In this document: positions 51,551 through 60,008 of the stretch, one piece after another
Layout: each line of letters starts with the position of its first letter
Numbering within the stretch: position 1 is the first letter of the stretch
Assembly (NCBI RefSeq): GCF_022712115.1
Contig: NZ_JALAHB010000219.1
Location: 21,946 to 85,945, forward strand
Direction of reading: 5' to 3'
Origin: Brevibacterium sp.
GTDB lineage: Bacteria; Actinomycetota; Actinomycetes; Actinomycetales; Brevibacteriaceae
Length of the DNA: 64,000 bases
Translations under genes and position numbers: made by a program
The notes under the pieces: model-generated
Seen by the model: only the letters and a program-made list of their open reading frames with translations
What the model was told of the DNA's origin: nothing
Database searches by the model: none

Positions 51551-52455
51551 ATCACGAGGACGGCACCCGCCTGGGCGTGGGGATCGTGGGCGTGGGCAGG
51601 GTGGGCGCCGTCATGGGTGCCGCCCTGCGCGAGGCCGGTCACCAGATCGTGGGGGTGAGCGCAGGCTCGGAGGCGAGCCGGGAGCGCGCGGACGCCCTGC
51701 TGCCCGGTGCGCCGATCCTGGACGTGGAGACCCTCGTGGGCCGGTCCGAGCTGATCCTGCTCACCGTCCCGGACGACGAGATCGCCCCGCTGGTGGAGGG
51801 CCTCGCCGCGCTGGGCCGCTTCAGCGCGGGGCAGATCGTCATGCACTGTGCCGGACGGCACGGACTCGACGTGCTCGCTCCCGCCGCCGCGGCGGGCGCG
51901 ATCCCGCTGGCGCTCCACCCCTCACTGGCGTTCACCGGGACGAGCATGGATCTGCCGCGGCTGCGGGAGGCGACGATCGGTGTGACGGCGCCCCGGCACG
52001 TGCTGCCCATCGGGCAGGCGCTCGTCGTGGAGATCGGCGCAGAGCCGGTGGTGCTCAAGGAGGCGGACCGCGCCCTCTACCACGCCGCGATCGCCCACGC
52101 GGCCAATCACACGGCGGTGATCGTCGCCCAGGCGATGGACGTCCTGCGGGAGGTGGGGGTCGAGGACCCGGCCCGCGTGCTGAGCTCCCTGGTGCACGCG
52201 AGCGCCTCCAACATCCTGCAGTCCGGGCCGCAGGCGCTCACCGGCCCCGTGAGCCGCGGCGACGTCGGCACGGTGCGCGCCCACATGGAGGCCCTCGCGG
52301 AGTACGCCGTGAGCGCGGATTCTGCGGAGGTGAGGGACTCCTACGCGGCGATGGGCAGGGCGACCACCGCTCGGGCACTGGCCAACGGCACCGTGGACGA
52401 GCCGCGTGCGGCCGCGCTCATGGACGTGCTGGGCGAGGGCGGGCCCCGGGACTGA
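51547..52455 (+). CDS. Rossmann-fold DUF2520 protein (NAD(P)-binding, KPR-like)
   Basis: A 302-residue protein with an N-terminal dinucleotide-binding fold, GIVGVGRVGAVMGAALREAGHQ spanning residues about 12-33, and LILLTVPDDEIAPLV. The second half is a helical DUF2520 domain (from about residue 150, with HAANHTAVIVAQAMDVL). Relatives are often next to panC and resemble ketopantoate-reductase-like enzymes; the reaction is not established. Here panC is not adjacent: the next gene is lysS. Start ATG overlaps the PH gene stop. Confidence 0.9.
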   Translation: MNHEDGTRLGVGIVGVGRVGAVMGAALREAGHQIVGVSAGSEASRERADALLPGAPILDVETLVGRSELILLTVPDDEIAPLVEGLAALGRFSAGQIVMHCAGRHGLDVLAPAAAAGAIPLALHPSLAFTGTSMDLPRLREATIGVTAPRHVLPIGQALVVEIGAEPVVLKEADRALYHAAIAHAANHTAVIVAQAMDVLREVGVEDPARVLSSLVHASASNILQSGPQALTGPVSRGDVGTVRAHMEALAEYAVSADSAEVRDSYAAMGRATTARALANGTVDEPRAAALMDVLGEGGPRD

Positions 52456-52511
52456 GAGCCCGCGCGGCTGCGTGCCCCCTCGCCGTTTACCGTGCGGAGG
52501 AGTCCGCGCGG

Positions 52512-52517
52512 TAGCCT
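52512..52517 (+). promoter_or_regulatory. -10-like hexamer directly before lysS
   Basis: TAGCCT ends 7 bases before the lysS ATG at 52525, with no Shine-Dalgarno sequence in between. A leaderless lysS transcript is the simplest reading. No clear -35 element at normal spacing was found. Confidence 0.4.
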
Positions 52518-52524
52518 TGGCCCC

Positions 52525-54030
52525 ATGCCGGAGAACGTTCCCACACCTGAGACCCACGACGATCCTGAGCAGCTGCGGATCCGCAAGGAGAAGCGGGCGG
52601 CTCTCCTCGCGGAGGGCCGTGAGCCGTATCCGGTGGCAGTCCCCCGGACCCACACCCTCGCGCAGGTCCGCAGCGCGCATCCGGACCTGGAGCCGGGTGC
52701 GGAGACCGAGGACGTGGTGGGCGTCGCCGGTCGTGTGGTCTTCCAGCGCAACACCGGCAAGCTCTGCTTCGTCACCCTCCAGGCCGGCGACGGCACGCGG
52801 CTCCAGGGCATGCTCTCGCTCGCGGAGGTGGGTGAGGAGAGCCTCGACGCCTACAAGCGCGACGTGGATCTGGGCGACCACCTGTTCCTGCACGGACGCG
52901 TGATCATGTCCAAGCGCGGAGAGCTCTCCGTCATGGCCGACGAGTGGCGGCTGGCCGCCAAGGCGCTGCGCCCGCTGCCCACGCTCCACACCGAGCTCAC
53001 CGACGAGACGCGCATGCGCCAGCGGTACATCGACCTCATCACGCGTGAGCAGGCGCGGGAGAACGTGCGCGTGCGCGCGGAGGTCATGAAGTCGCTGCGC
53101 CGCACCTTCGATGCGCGCGGCTACACGGAGATCGAGACTCCCATGCTCCAGACGATGCACGGGGGAGCCTCTGCGCGGCCATTCGTCACGCACATCAATG
53201 CCTATGACATCGATCTCTATCTCCGCATCGCCCCGGAGCTCTTCCTCAAGCGGGCGCTGGTGGGCGGCCTCGACAATGTCTTCGAGATCAATCGGAACTT
53301 CCGGAATGAGGGCGCGGATTCCACGCACTCGCCGGAATTCGCAATGCTCGAGGCCTATGAGGCGTACGGCGACTGCCATTCCATCGCGGAGCTGACGCGT
53401 ACTCTCGTGCAGAATGCCGCGATGGACGCATTCGGTTCGCACGTGGTGACTTTGGCGGACGGGACGGAGTACGATCTCGGCGGCGAATGGCGCGTCATTC
53501 CTATGTACTCCTCCCTGTCCGAGCGCCTGGGTGCGGAGATCACGCCGGAGACCTCCGTCGAGGAGCTCGCCGCACTCGCAGAGGAGCACGGCATCGATCT
53601 GGGCGGCGTCTTCGCCGGCCACGGCAAGTACGTCGAGGAGATGTGGGAGCACTTCTTCGCGGACGACCTCTACGAGCCCACCTTCGTCACCGACTTCCCG
53701 GTCGACACCTCGCCGCTCACCAAGAGCCACCGCTCCGTGCCCGGGGTGGTCGAGAAGTGGGACCTCTACGTCCGCGGCTTCGAGCTCGCCACGGGATACT
53801 CCGAGCTCAACGATCCCGTGGTCCAGCGTGAGCGCTTCGAGGCGCAGGCCCGTGACGCCGCCCGCGGCGACGACGAGGCGATGGGTGTGGACGAGGATTT
53901 CCTCACGGCAATGGAATACGGCATGCCCCCCGCAGGCGGAATGGGAATGGGCATCGATCGTCTTCTCATGGCTCTCACCGGACTGGGCATCCGCGAGACC
54001 ATACTTTTCCCGCTTGTGAAGCCCGTGTGA
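52525..54030 (+). CDS. lysS: Lysyl-tRNA synthetase (class II)
   Basis: A 501-residue class II enzyme charging tRNA-Lys. The N-terminal OB-fold (about 60-150) binds the anticodon. Motif 1 lies around [10 protein letters not shown], motif 2 is [20 protein letters not shown], and motif 3 is [15 protein letters not shown] near the C-terminus. The ATG at 52525 is chosen over an ATG 11 codons upstream because it fits the family length and lies just after a TAGCCT hexamer. It is followed by a small membrane protein gene and lsr2. Confidence 0.97.
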   Translation: MPENVPTPETHDDPEQLRIRKEKRAALLAEGREPYPVAVPRTHTLAQVRSAHPDLEPGAETEDVVGVAGRVVFQRNTGKLCFVTLQAGDGTRLQGMLSLAEVGEESLDAYKRDVDLGDHLFLHGRVIMSKRGELSVMADEWRLAAKALRPLPTLHTELTDETRMRQRYIDLITREQARENVRVRAEVMKSLRRTFDARGYTEIETPMLQTMHGGASARPFVTHINAYDIDLYLRIAPELFLKRALVGGLDNVFEINRNFRNEGADSTHSPEFAMLEAYEAYGDCHSIAELTRTLVQNAAMDAFGSHVVTLADGTEYDLGGEWRVIPMYSSLSERLGAEITPETSVEELAALAEEHGIDLGGVFAGHGKYVEEMWEHFFADDLYEPTFVTDFPVDTSPLTKSHRSVPGVVEKWDLYVRGFELATGYSELNDPVVQRERFEAQARDAARGDDEAMGVDEDFLTAMEYGMPPAGGMGMGIDRLLMALTGLGIRETILFPLVKPV

Positions 54031-54045
54031 TCCGAATGATCACTC

Positions 54046-54101
54046 GAATGGTCTTCCGGAAGGTCATTCGATTGCTCTTCCCTTCGACGACAAGGTAGTG
54101 T
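54046..54101 (+). promoter_or_regulatory. Palindrome and promoter ahead of the lsr2 unit
   Basis: GAATG-GT-CTTCCGGAAG-GT-CATTC (54046-54069) is a 24-base palindrome apart from the two GT pairs. It may end lysS transcription or bind a regulator. Right after it, TTGCTC (54072-54077) and TAGTGT (54096-54101), 18 bases apart, form a reasonable promoter whose start point would fall at the GTG at 54106. The region is unusually AT-rich for this window. Confidence 0.45.
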
Positions 54102-54105
54102 GATA

Positions 54106-54357
54106 GTGGAGTACATCAAGGTTCTATTGCCCTCCATCGGTGTCGGACTTCTGTTCTGGTATGTGATGCGAGGCATTCTCCGTTCGGATTCGACTGAACG
54201 TGAGGAGATGGAGAAGTACTACCAGCAGATCGACCGGGACGGTGCTCACGAGGAAGCCGTCGAGGGGCAGCTGCAGAATGCGCCCGCCGGTTCCGGAGGC
54301 CACAGCGAACAGGAGGGTGCAGCAGATGGCACGCGAGATGAAGGTCGTCCTGACTGA
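54106..54357 (+). CDS. Small conserved membrane protein upstream of lsr2
   Basis: An 83-residue protein with one N-terminal membrane helix (EYIKVLLPSIGVGLLFWYVM) followed by a charged cytoplasmic tail (TEREEMEKYYQQIDRDG). Similar short proteins sit between lysS and lsr2 in other Micrococcales. Its function is unknown. The GTG at 54106 suits a leaderless start; a GTG two codons earlier is also possible. Its 3' end overlaps the first 32 bases of lsr2, so the two genes are coupled. Confidence 0.75.
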   Translation: MEYIKVLLPSIGVGLLFWYVMRGILRSDSTEREEMEKYYQQIDRDGAHEEAVEGQLQNAPAGSGGHSEQEGAADGTRDEGRPD

Positions 54358-54667
54358 CGACATCGACGGCTCCGAGGCGGCCGAGACCGTCCGCTTCGGA
54401 ATCGACCAGGGAACGTACGAGATCGAGCTCTCCTCCGAGAACGCGGAGAAGCTCCGCGGGGTGCTGGCCCCCTACATCGCCAAGGGCCGTCGCGTCGCCG
54501 CCTCCTCCCGCCCGGCGCGCGCCCGGCGCAGCAGCGGTGCGGCAGCGGGCTCCGGCAACCTCAACGCGAAGATCCGCGAGTGGGCCAAGGAGAACGGCAT
54601 CGAGGTCTCCGAGCGCGGCCGCATCGCGCAGAGCGTGATCGACTCCTATCACCAGGCTCACGCCTGA
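54326..54667 (+). CDS. lsr2: Lsr2 nucleoid-associated silencer
   Basis: A 113-residue H-NS-like protein that bridges AT-rich DNA and silences foreign genes in actinobacteria. The dimerisation part MKVVLTDDIDGSEAAETVRF lies at the N-terminus. The DNA-binding domain at the end has IREWAKENGIEVSERGRIAQ, with the RGR minor-groove clamp. The ATG at 54326 has AGGAGG (54311-54316) nine bases upstream, inside the preceding small gene. A strong hairpin follows the gene. Confidence 0.97.
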   Translation: MAREMKVVLTDDIDGSEAAETVRFGIDQGTYEIELSSENAEKLRGVLAPYIAKGRRVAASSRPARARRSSGAAAGSGNLNAKIREWAKENGIEVSERGRIAQSVIDSYHQAHA

Positions 54668-54721
54668 GCGGAGCCGCAGCAGCGTCCCATGGCCGCGCGC
54701 TGAGCGGAGCGGCCTGCCCGT

Positions 54722-54745
54722 GCCCCGGAGGGAATCCTCCGGGGC
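54722..54745 (+). terminator. Terminator hairpin of lsr2
   Basis: Ten-bp arms GCCCCGGAGG (54722-54731) and CCTCCGGGGC (54736-54745) with a GAAT loop, 54 bases after the lsr2 stop. No T run follows. The strength and tightness of the stem favour intrinsic termination. Confidence 0.7.
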
Positions 54746-54766
54746 GCGATGCGTTCCGTGCGTGAA

Positions 54767-54802
54767 TTCGCTCGTGGCGAACACGTTTCGGCCCACGGCG
54801 AA
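54767..54802 (+). promoter_or_regulatory. ClgR-like boxes and promoter of clpC
   Basis: TTCGC-N5-GCGAA (54767-54781) is a perfect palindrome matching the ClgR operator pattern GTTCGC-N5-GCG known from actinobacterial clp genes. A weaker copy, TTCGG-N6-GCGAA, lies at 54787-54802. A -10-like TACAGT follows at 54832-54837. ClgR activates clp genes under proteolytic stress. The match is by eye; no clgR gene is in the window. Confidence 0.6.
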
Positions 54803-54866
54803 CAGCGCAATACATGCCGCCGGCGCCTGGTTACAGTGCTAGGAATCAGACCACGAGGAGGGCCAC

Positions 54867-57479
54867 ATGTTCGAAAGGTTCACCGACAGAGCCCGGCGCG
54901 TCGTCGTGCTCGCACAGGAGGAGGCCAAGCTCCTCAAGCACAACTACATCGGCACGGAGCACATCCTGCTCGGCCTCATCCACGAGGGCGAGGGAGTCGC
55001 GGCCAAGGCGCTCGAGGGCATGGGCATCTCCCTGGAGCAGGTGCGCGCCCAGGTGACGGAGATCATCGGCGAGGGCCAGCAGGCCCCCTCGGGTCACATC
55101 CCGTTCACCCCGCGCGCCAAGAAGGTCCTCGAGCTCAGCCTGCGCGAGGCGCTGCAGCTCGGCCACAGCTACATCGGCACGGAGCACATCCTTCTCGGTC
55201 TCATCCGCGAGGGCGAGGGAGTCGCGGCGCAGGTGCTCGTGAAGCTCGGAGCGGATCTGGCGCGCGTGCGCCAGGAGGTCATCAAGCTGCTCTCCGGCTA
55301 CCAGGGCAAGGAGCCGGCCTCCACCGGCGCCCGTGAGGAGGGCACGCCGTCCGGCTCGCTCGTCCTCGACCAGTTCGGCCGCAACCTCACCGCTGCCGCC
55401 CGTGAGGGCAAGCTGGACCCCGTGGTGGGCCGTGAGCTGCAGATGCAGCGCGTCATGCAGATCCTCTCACGCCGCACCAAGAACAACCCCGTCCTCATCG
55501 GCGAGCCCGGTGTGGGCAAGACGAGCGTCGTCGAGGGGCTGGCACAGGCCATCGTCAACGGCGATGTGCCGGAGACGCTGCAGGACAAGCAGCTCTACAC
55601 GCTGGACCTCGGTTCGCTGGTGGCCGGCTCCCGGTACCGCGGCGACTTCGAGGAGCGCCTGAAGAAGGTGCTCAAGGAGATCCGCACCCGGGGCGACATC
55701 ATCCTCTTCATCGACGAGATCCACACGCTGGTGGGAGCGGGTGCAGCAGAGGGCGCGATCGATGCGGCGAGCATTCTCAAGCCCATGCTGGCGCGCGGCG
55801 AGCTCCAGACGATCGGTGCGACCACGCTGGACGAGTACCGCAAGAACATCGAGAAGGACGCCGCGCTGGAGCGTCGCTTCCAGCCCATCCAGGTGCCGGA
55901 GCCCACGCTCGCGGACGCGATCCTCGTGATGAAGGGGCTGCGGGACAAGTACGAGTCGCACCACAAGGTGACGATCACGGACGGTGCCCTCGCAGCCGCG
56001 GTCAACCTCTCCGACCGCTACGTGAATGACCGCTTCCTCCCGGACAAGGCGATCGACCTCATCGACGAAGCGGGTGCGAAGCTGCGCATCCGCCGCATGT
56101 CCGCCCCGCCGGAGCTCAAGGAGCTCGACGAGCAGATCGTCGCCGCGCGCCGCCGCAAGGAGGCCGCGATCGACGCGCAGGACTTCAACCTCGCGCAGTC
56201 CGAGCGCGACGCGGAGATGGCGCTGAACAAGCAGAAGGAGGAGAAGGAGGCCCGCTGGAAGTCCGGCGACCGCGGTGCGGCCGTCGTGGACGAGGAGCTG
56301 ATCGCGGAGGTTCTCGGCGACGCCACGGGCATCCCGGTCTTCAAGCTCACGGAGGAGGAGTCCGCCCGTCTGCTCCGCATGGAGGACGAGCTGCACAAGC
56401 GGATCATCGGCCAGGATGACGCGATCAAGTCCGTCTCCAAGGCGATGCGCCGCACCCGTGCGGGCCTCAAGGACCCCAAGCGCCCCTCGGGCTCGTTCAT
56501 CTTCGCCGGTCCCACTGGCGTGGGCAAGACGGAGCTGGCGAAGGCGCTCGCAGAGTTCCTGTTCGGTGACGAGAACTCGCTCATCAGCCTGGACATGTCC
56601 GAGTACGCGGAGAAGCACACGGTCTCCCGCCTCTTCGGTTCGCCCCCCGGATACGTGGGCTACGAGGAGGGCGGCCAGCTGACGGAGAAGGTCCGCCGCA
56701 AGCCGTTCTCCGTGGTGCTGTTCGACGAGGTGGAGAAGGCCCACTCGGACATCTTCAACTCGCTGCTGCAGATCCTCGAGGACGGCCGTCTGACGGATTC
56801 GCAGGGTCGTGAGGTGGACTTCAAGAACACCATCATCATCATGACCACGAACCTGGGCACCCGGAACATCTCCCAGGGCCAGCAGATCGGCTTCCAGGTC
56901 GAGGGCGATCCCACGACGGACTACACGCGGATGAAGCAGCGGGTGAACGAGGAGCTCAAGCAGCACTTCCGCCCGGAGTTCCTCAACCGCGTGGACGACA
57001 CCATCGTGTTCCCGCAGCTGAAGAAGAAGGAGATCCTCGAGATCGTCGATCTCTTCATCACGCGTCTGGACAAGCGCCTCGCGGACCAGGGCATGAGCAT
57101 CGAGCTCACGCAGGCGGCCAAGGAGCTGCTCGCGGATCGCGGCTACGATCCGGTGCTGGGCGCGCGTCCGCTGCGCCGGACGATCCAGCAGGAGATCGAG
57201 GACCAGCTCTCCGAGCGCATCCTCTTCGACGAGCTGCACTCCGGAGAGCGCGTCTTCGTGGACGTCGAGGGAGAGGGCCTGGACAAGACCTTCACCTTCC
57301 GGGGCGAGGAGGATCCGCGGATCCTCGAGCGCCTGGACGCGGCTGCGGAGGACACCGGATCCGGCACCGGGGCGTTCCCCGAGGCCGGTGCGGCGAACTC
57401 CTCCGCGAGCCTCCCGGACGCCGGCCCCGGCGGGGCGGAGGCCCACGCGGCCGTCGCCGAGTCCGCGGACTCTGAGTGA
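54867..57479 (+). CDS. clpC: ATP-dependent Clp protease ATPase subunit ClpC
   Basis: An 870-residue Hsp100 unfoldase that feeds proteins to ClpP. Two N-terminal Clp repeats ([20 protein letters not shown] and [18 protein letters not shown]) are followed by AAA-1 with Walker A GEPGVGKT (about 212), a middle UVR-like coiled-coil ([18 protein letters not shown], about 430-450), and AAA-2 with GPTGVGKT (about 548). The C-terminal about 60 residues are low-complexity. Start ATG has GAGGAGGG 5 bases upstream. Putative ClgR boxes precede it and a strong hairpin follows. Confidence 0.98.
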   Translation: MFERFTDRARRVVVLAQEEAKLLKHNYIGTEHILLGLIHEGEGVAAKALEGMGISLEQVRAQVTEIIGEGQQAPSGHIPFTPRAKKVLELSLREALQLGHSYIGTEHILLGLIREGEGVAAQVLVKLGADLARVRQEVIKLLSGYQGKEPASTGAREEGTPSGSLVLDQFGRNLTAAAREGKLDPVVGRELQMQRVMQILSRRTKNNPVLIGEPGVGKTSVVEGLAQAIVNGDVPETLQDKQLYTLDLGSLVAGSRYRGDFEERLKKVLKEIRTRGDIILFIDEIHTLVGAGAAEGAIDAASILKPMLARGELQTIGATTLDEYRKNIEKDAALERRFQPIQVPEPTLADAILVMKGLRDKYESHHKVTITDGALAAAVNLSDRYVNDRFLPDKAIDLIDEAGAKLRIRRMSAPPELKELDEQIVAARRRKEAAIDAQDFNLAQSERDAEMALNKQKEEKEARWKSGDRGAAVVDEELIAEVLGDATGIPVFKLTEEESARLLRMEDELHKRIIGQDDAIKSVSKAMRRTRAGLKDPKRPSGSFIFAGPTGVGKTELAKALAEFLFGDENSLISLDMSEYAEKHTVSRLFGSPPGYVGYEEGGQLTEKVRRKPFSVVLFDEVEKAHSDIFNSLLQILEDGRLTDSQGREVDFKNTIIIMTTNLGTRNISQGQQIGFQVEGDPTTDYTRMKQRVNEELKQHFRPEFLNRVDDTIVFPQLKKKEILEIVDLFITRLDKRLADQGMSIELTQAAKELLADRGYDPVLGARPLRRTIQQEIEDQLSERILFDELHSGERVFVDVEGEGLDKTFTFRGEEDPRILERLDAAAEDTGSGTGAFPEAGAANSSASLPDAGPGGAEAHAAVAESADSE

Positions 57480-57501
57480 GGTAGCGCCCGGCTGAGCACG
57501 C

Positions 57502-57539
57502 AAGCGCCGCCGGCGAGGTTCTCCTCGCGGGCGGCGCTT
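57502..57539 (+). terminator. Terminator hairpin of clpC
   Basis: AAGCGCCGCC (57502-57511) pairs with GGCGGCGCTT (57530-57539), then after one mismatch GCGAGG (57513-57518) pairs with CCTCGC (57523-57528) around a TTCT loop. It begins 22 bases after the clpC stop. This is a convincing GC-rich intrinsic terminator. Confidence 0.75.
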
Positions 57540-57587
57540 CGTCGTGTGTGCGGGGGCCGGCAGACGAGAGCGGCCTCGACTTTCGTT

Positions 57588-57642
57588 CCCGTCTGCGGAT
57601 TCGCCAGATTCCGCGGTGCTGTGCGGCGAATCCGCAGACGGG
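57588..57642. repeat. 18-bp perfect inverted repeat upstream of argA
   Basis: Arms CCCGTCTGCGGATTCGCC (57588-57605) and its exact complement (57625-57642) enclose 19 bases. Flanking TTTCG and CGAAA extend the pairing after a small bulge. It lies between the clpC terminator and the argA start, so it is probably neither of their coding parts. It resembles the other long intergenic palindromes of the window in build but not in sequence. Confidence 0.65.
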
Positions 57643-57682
57643 AGGCGAAACAGTCAGGGCTGACGTCTGGGAGAATGGGGGA

Positions 57683-58249
57683 ATGCCTTTCGCAGACGAT
57701 CTCATCAGCGCTCAGTACCGTTCGCACGAGCTCCCGCACGGTCTCGTGCTGCGCCGCGCCCGCGCCACGGACGTGCCTGCGCTCGTGAAGCTGCTGCAGC
57801 CCATGGTGGAGCAGAGGATCCTCGTGGCGAAGGAACGGGTGGACTACTACGAGGCCATCCACGAGTTCTGGCTGGTGGTGGACCCGCAGGCCGAGGGCGG
57901 GGAGGCACTCGTGGGCTGCGCCGCCTGCCACGTCATCTGGGAGGACACGGCGGAGGCCCGCACCATCGCGACGGACCCGGCATACCGGGGCCGAGGCGTG
58001 GGCCGGGTCCTCGTCGAGCAGGTGCTCGCGGATGCACGGGCACAGGGCGTGCGGCAGGTCTTCTGCCTCACCTTCGAGACGGACTTCTTCTCGGCCCTGG
58101 GCTTCGAGATCATCGAGGGCACGCCGGTGTCGCAGGAGGCGTACGGGGAGATCCTGCGCTCCCGCGACGAGGGCACGGCGGAATTCCTCGACCTCTCCCG
58201 GGTGAAGCCCAACACGCTCGGCAACACCCGCATGCTCCGCAGGCTCTGA
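57683..58249 (+). CDS. argA: Amino-acid N-acetyltransferase (actinobacterial ArgA, GNAT)
   Basis: A 188-residue GNAT enzyme resembling the mycobacterial N-acetylglutamate synthase type (Rv2747-like), which makes N-acetylglutamate for arginine synthesis. The acetyl-CoA loop is DPAYRGRGVGRVLVEQVL. The family ending FLTFETDFF-like (seen as CLTFETDFFSALGFEIIEGTPV) and FLDLSRVKPNTLGNTRML are conserved in order. The ATG at 57683 has GGGAG nine bases upstream. It follows clpC, as in other actinobacteria. Confidence 0.9.
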   Translation: MPFADDLISAQYRSHELPHGLVLRRARATDVPALVKLLQPMVEQRILVAKERVDYYEAIHEFWLVVDPQAEGGEALVGCAACHVIWEDTAEARTIATDPAYRGRGVGRVLVEQVLADARAQGVRQVFCLTFETDFFSALGFEIIEGTPVSQEAYGEILRSRDEGTAEFLDLSRVKPNTLGNTRMLRRL

Positions 58250-58284
58250 CGGACTGAGCTGATTGCGGACGAGGGAGCACGGTT

Positions 58285-58986
58285 GTGAGCGTACGAGGCG
58301 CCGTCCGTCGGCACCGCGACGAACTCGGCGAGGCACTGGCTGTCTACCGGGATCCTCCGGGTCCGCGGACGCTGGTCTCGTTCGGGCTGGCCTTCCTGAT
58401 CGTGTGCGCGCTGAGCCTCATCAACCCGCCTGAGAGCCCGGTCATGATCGTGACCCTGTTCGCCGCCTACGCAGTGATGGCAGGGCTGCCGCTGATTCTG
58501 ATGGGCAGCGAGACGCTGGTGGTCTGCGAGCGCGGGCTGATCCTGGGCGCCACCGCACTGGGCTTGCGCCCGTACGTGATCCGCTTTGACCAGATGACTC
58601 CCGGCGGGGTGGCACCGTTGCGCGCAGGCAGGTGGGCGGCGCGCCACCTCGGCCTGCCTCTGACCGGATCCAGTGTGCGGCCGTCGTGGTGGACGGACAG
58701 GGCTGTGTACCTCGTGGGGCCGAGCGCCGCTGAGGCGCGCCGTCACCGAGGGACATTCGCCAGGCTGCAGGACCTTCCGCCGCTGACGGTGGACCAGCGG
58801 TGGGTCTGGGTCGCAGGGGTGAACCGCGATCCCCGCGAGGTGGTGGGACGGATCGCCCAGGCCGCCCAGGCCGCCGGGTGCGAGGCCCTCGCCCGGGCGA
58901 GCTGGGCCGCGCGTGAGCCGGTGCGGGTGCTGACGAAGGATCCGCGTGAGGCGGCGGAGCGGCTTCCGGGACTCGAGCGCCGCTAG
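58285..58986 (+). CDS. Hypothetical membrane protein with PH-like cytoplasmic part
   Basis: A 233-residue protein that I do not recognise. Two membrane helices (about residues 29-46 and 54-74) are followed by TLVVCERGLILGATALGLRPYVIRFDQM, which reads like the first strands of a bacterial PH-type domain, and then a hydrophilic C-terminal half with DPREVVGRIAQAAQAAGCEA. Start GTG at 58285 has GGGAG nine bases before it. It lies 35 bases after argA and may be co-transcribed. No function is proposed. Confidence 0.7.
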   Translation: MSVRGAVRRHRDELGEALAVYRDPPGPRTLVSFGLAFLIVCALSLINPPESPVMIVTLFAAYAVMAGLPLILMGSETLVVCERGLILGATALGLRPYVIRFDQMTPGGVAPLRAGRWAARHLGLPLTGSSVRPSWWTDRAVYLVGPSAAEARRHRGTFARLQDLPPLTVDQRWVWVAGVNRDPREVVGRIAQAAQAAGCEALARASWAAREPVRVLTKDPREAAERLPGLERR

Positions 58987-59151
58987 CCGGGGCGGCGCGG
59001 CGCGATCGTTCCGGCCGAGTCGTCGGCATCGTTCCCAGGCACCGCCGCGTGCGGATGCCGGTCATGATGCGCGCGCCGGAACCGTTGTGCCCCGGAACCC
59101 GTGGGCATACTCTGAGACGGCAGCGCCGCACGAGGCCGGAAGGGGCCAGCC

Positions 59152-59730
59152 ATGGGAGAGCTCGTCGTCTGGAACGTCATGTCGCTCGACGGGCGGTTCG
59201 AGGGCCCCGAGAAGTGGGACCTGAGCTTCCACGAGCACATCTGGGGTGAGGACCTGCGGCAGCTGAGCCTGGGATTCGGTGAGAGCCTGGGCCTGCTGGT
59301 CTTCGGCCGCGTGACGTACGAGGGCATGGCCGCGCACTGGTCCTCGGACGAGGACGACCCGGAGATCGCCGCCTACATGAACGCCGCCCCCAAGCTCGTC
59401 GCCTCGCACACGCTCACCTCCGCCGCGTGGGAGAACACCGAGGTGACCGCGGACATCGTCGGCGAACTCCGGCGGCGCAAGGCGGAGCTGGACAGGCCGA
59501 TCTACGTCTTCGGCAGTGCCGACCTCACGGACTCTCTGCTCGCCGCAGGACTGGTGGACGAGCTTCTCGTGGGCATCGCCCCGGTGCTCCTGGGCGAGGG
59601 GACGCCTCTGTTCCGGCCCGCCGGAGGGCTGCGTCCGCTCACACAGCTGGAGTGCCAGACACTGGACTCCGGCGGCGTGCTGCTGCGTTACGCGGTGCCG
59701 TGGGCCGGGGCCGGACTCGCGGCGGAGTGA
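59152..59730 (+). CDS. Dihydrofolate reductase family protein (RibD C-terminal fold)
   Basis: A 192-residue protein with the DHFR/RibD-C fold. VVWNVMSLDGRFEGPEKWD opens the domain, LLVFGRVTYEGMAAHW is the nucleotide-site region, KLVASHTLTSAAWENTEV follows, and IYVFGSADLTDSLLAAGLVDEL is the characteristic second half with VLLGEGTPLF. True FolA activity is unlikely; members are general NADPH-dependent reductases of unknown substrate. It appears to be a single gene, with a strong promoter for the next unit just after its stop. Confidence 0.88.
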   Translation: MGELVVWNVMSLDGRFEGPEKWDLSFHEHIWGEDLRQLSLGFGESLGLLVFGRVTYEGMAAHWSSDEDDPEIAAYMNAAPKLVASHTLTSAAWENTEVTADIVGELRRRKAELDRPIYVFGSADLTDSLLAAGLVDELLVGIAPVLLGEGTPLFRPAGGLRPLTQLECQTLDSGGVLLRYAVPWAGAGLAAE

Positions 59731-59767
59731 GGCGCGTGCGCCTCGGCGGAGATCGTCCGTCCGGTCC

Positions 59768-59795
59768 TTGACACGTCTCCCGATGCTTCTATGAT
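59768..59795 (+). promoter_or_regulatory. Strong sigma-70-type promoter with long leader
   Basis: TTGACA (59768-59773), a 16-base spacer and TATGAT (59790-59795) form the best consensus promoter in the window. Transcription would start near 59802, leaving a leader of about 207 bases before the ATG at 60009. The leader is GC-rich and could fold; no known riboswitch class was recognised in it. Confidence 0.7.
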
Positions 59796-60008
59796 CGAGA
59801 CAACCGGCCAGTGCTGATCGGTCGTTCGACAGGTCATGACTCCGCAGCTCTGAAGGCTCGCCGTCTTCCGGGCTGCGAAGACGGACGGCCACGGCGCGGA
59901 CGGATCCCGTGCCGGTCCGGCGGCCGGACGCGGCCCCGCTCAGAGACGAGCGAGCCCGCGCCTGCCGCGGGAACGGATGTTCCGAACCTGTGAAGGAGAA
60001 GGCCGACG

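Noticed and set aside
55467-57503. 678-codon frame antisense to clpC
   Set aside because: Same reason: Leu/Arg/Val-rich shadow of a strongly conserved gene.
59811-59993. 60-codon frame in the leader of the orphan lipoprotein gene as a leader peptide
   Set aside because: It has no ribosome site and a composition like random GC-rich DNA. It is mentioned only as part of the leader observation.
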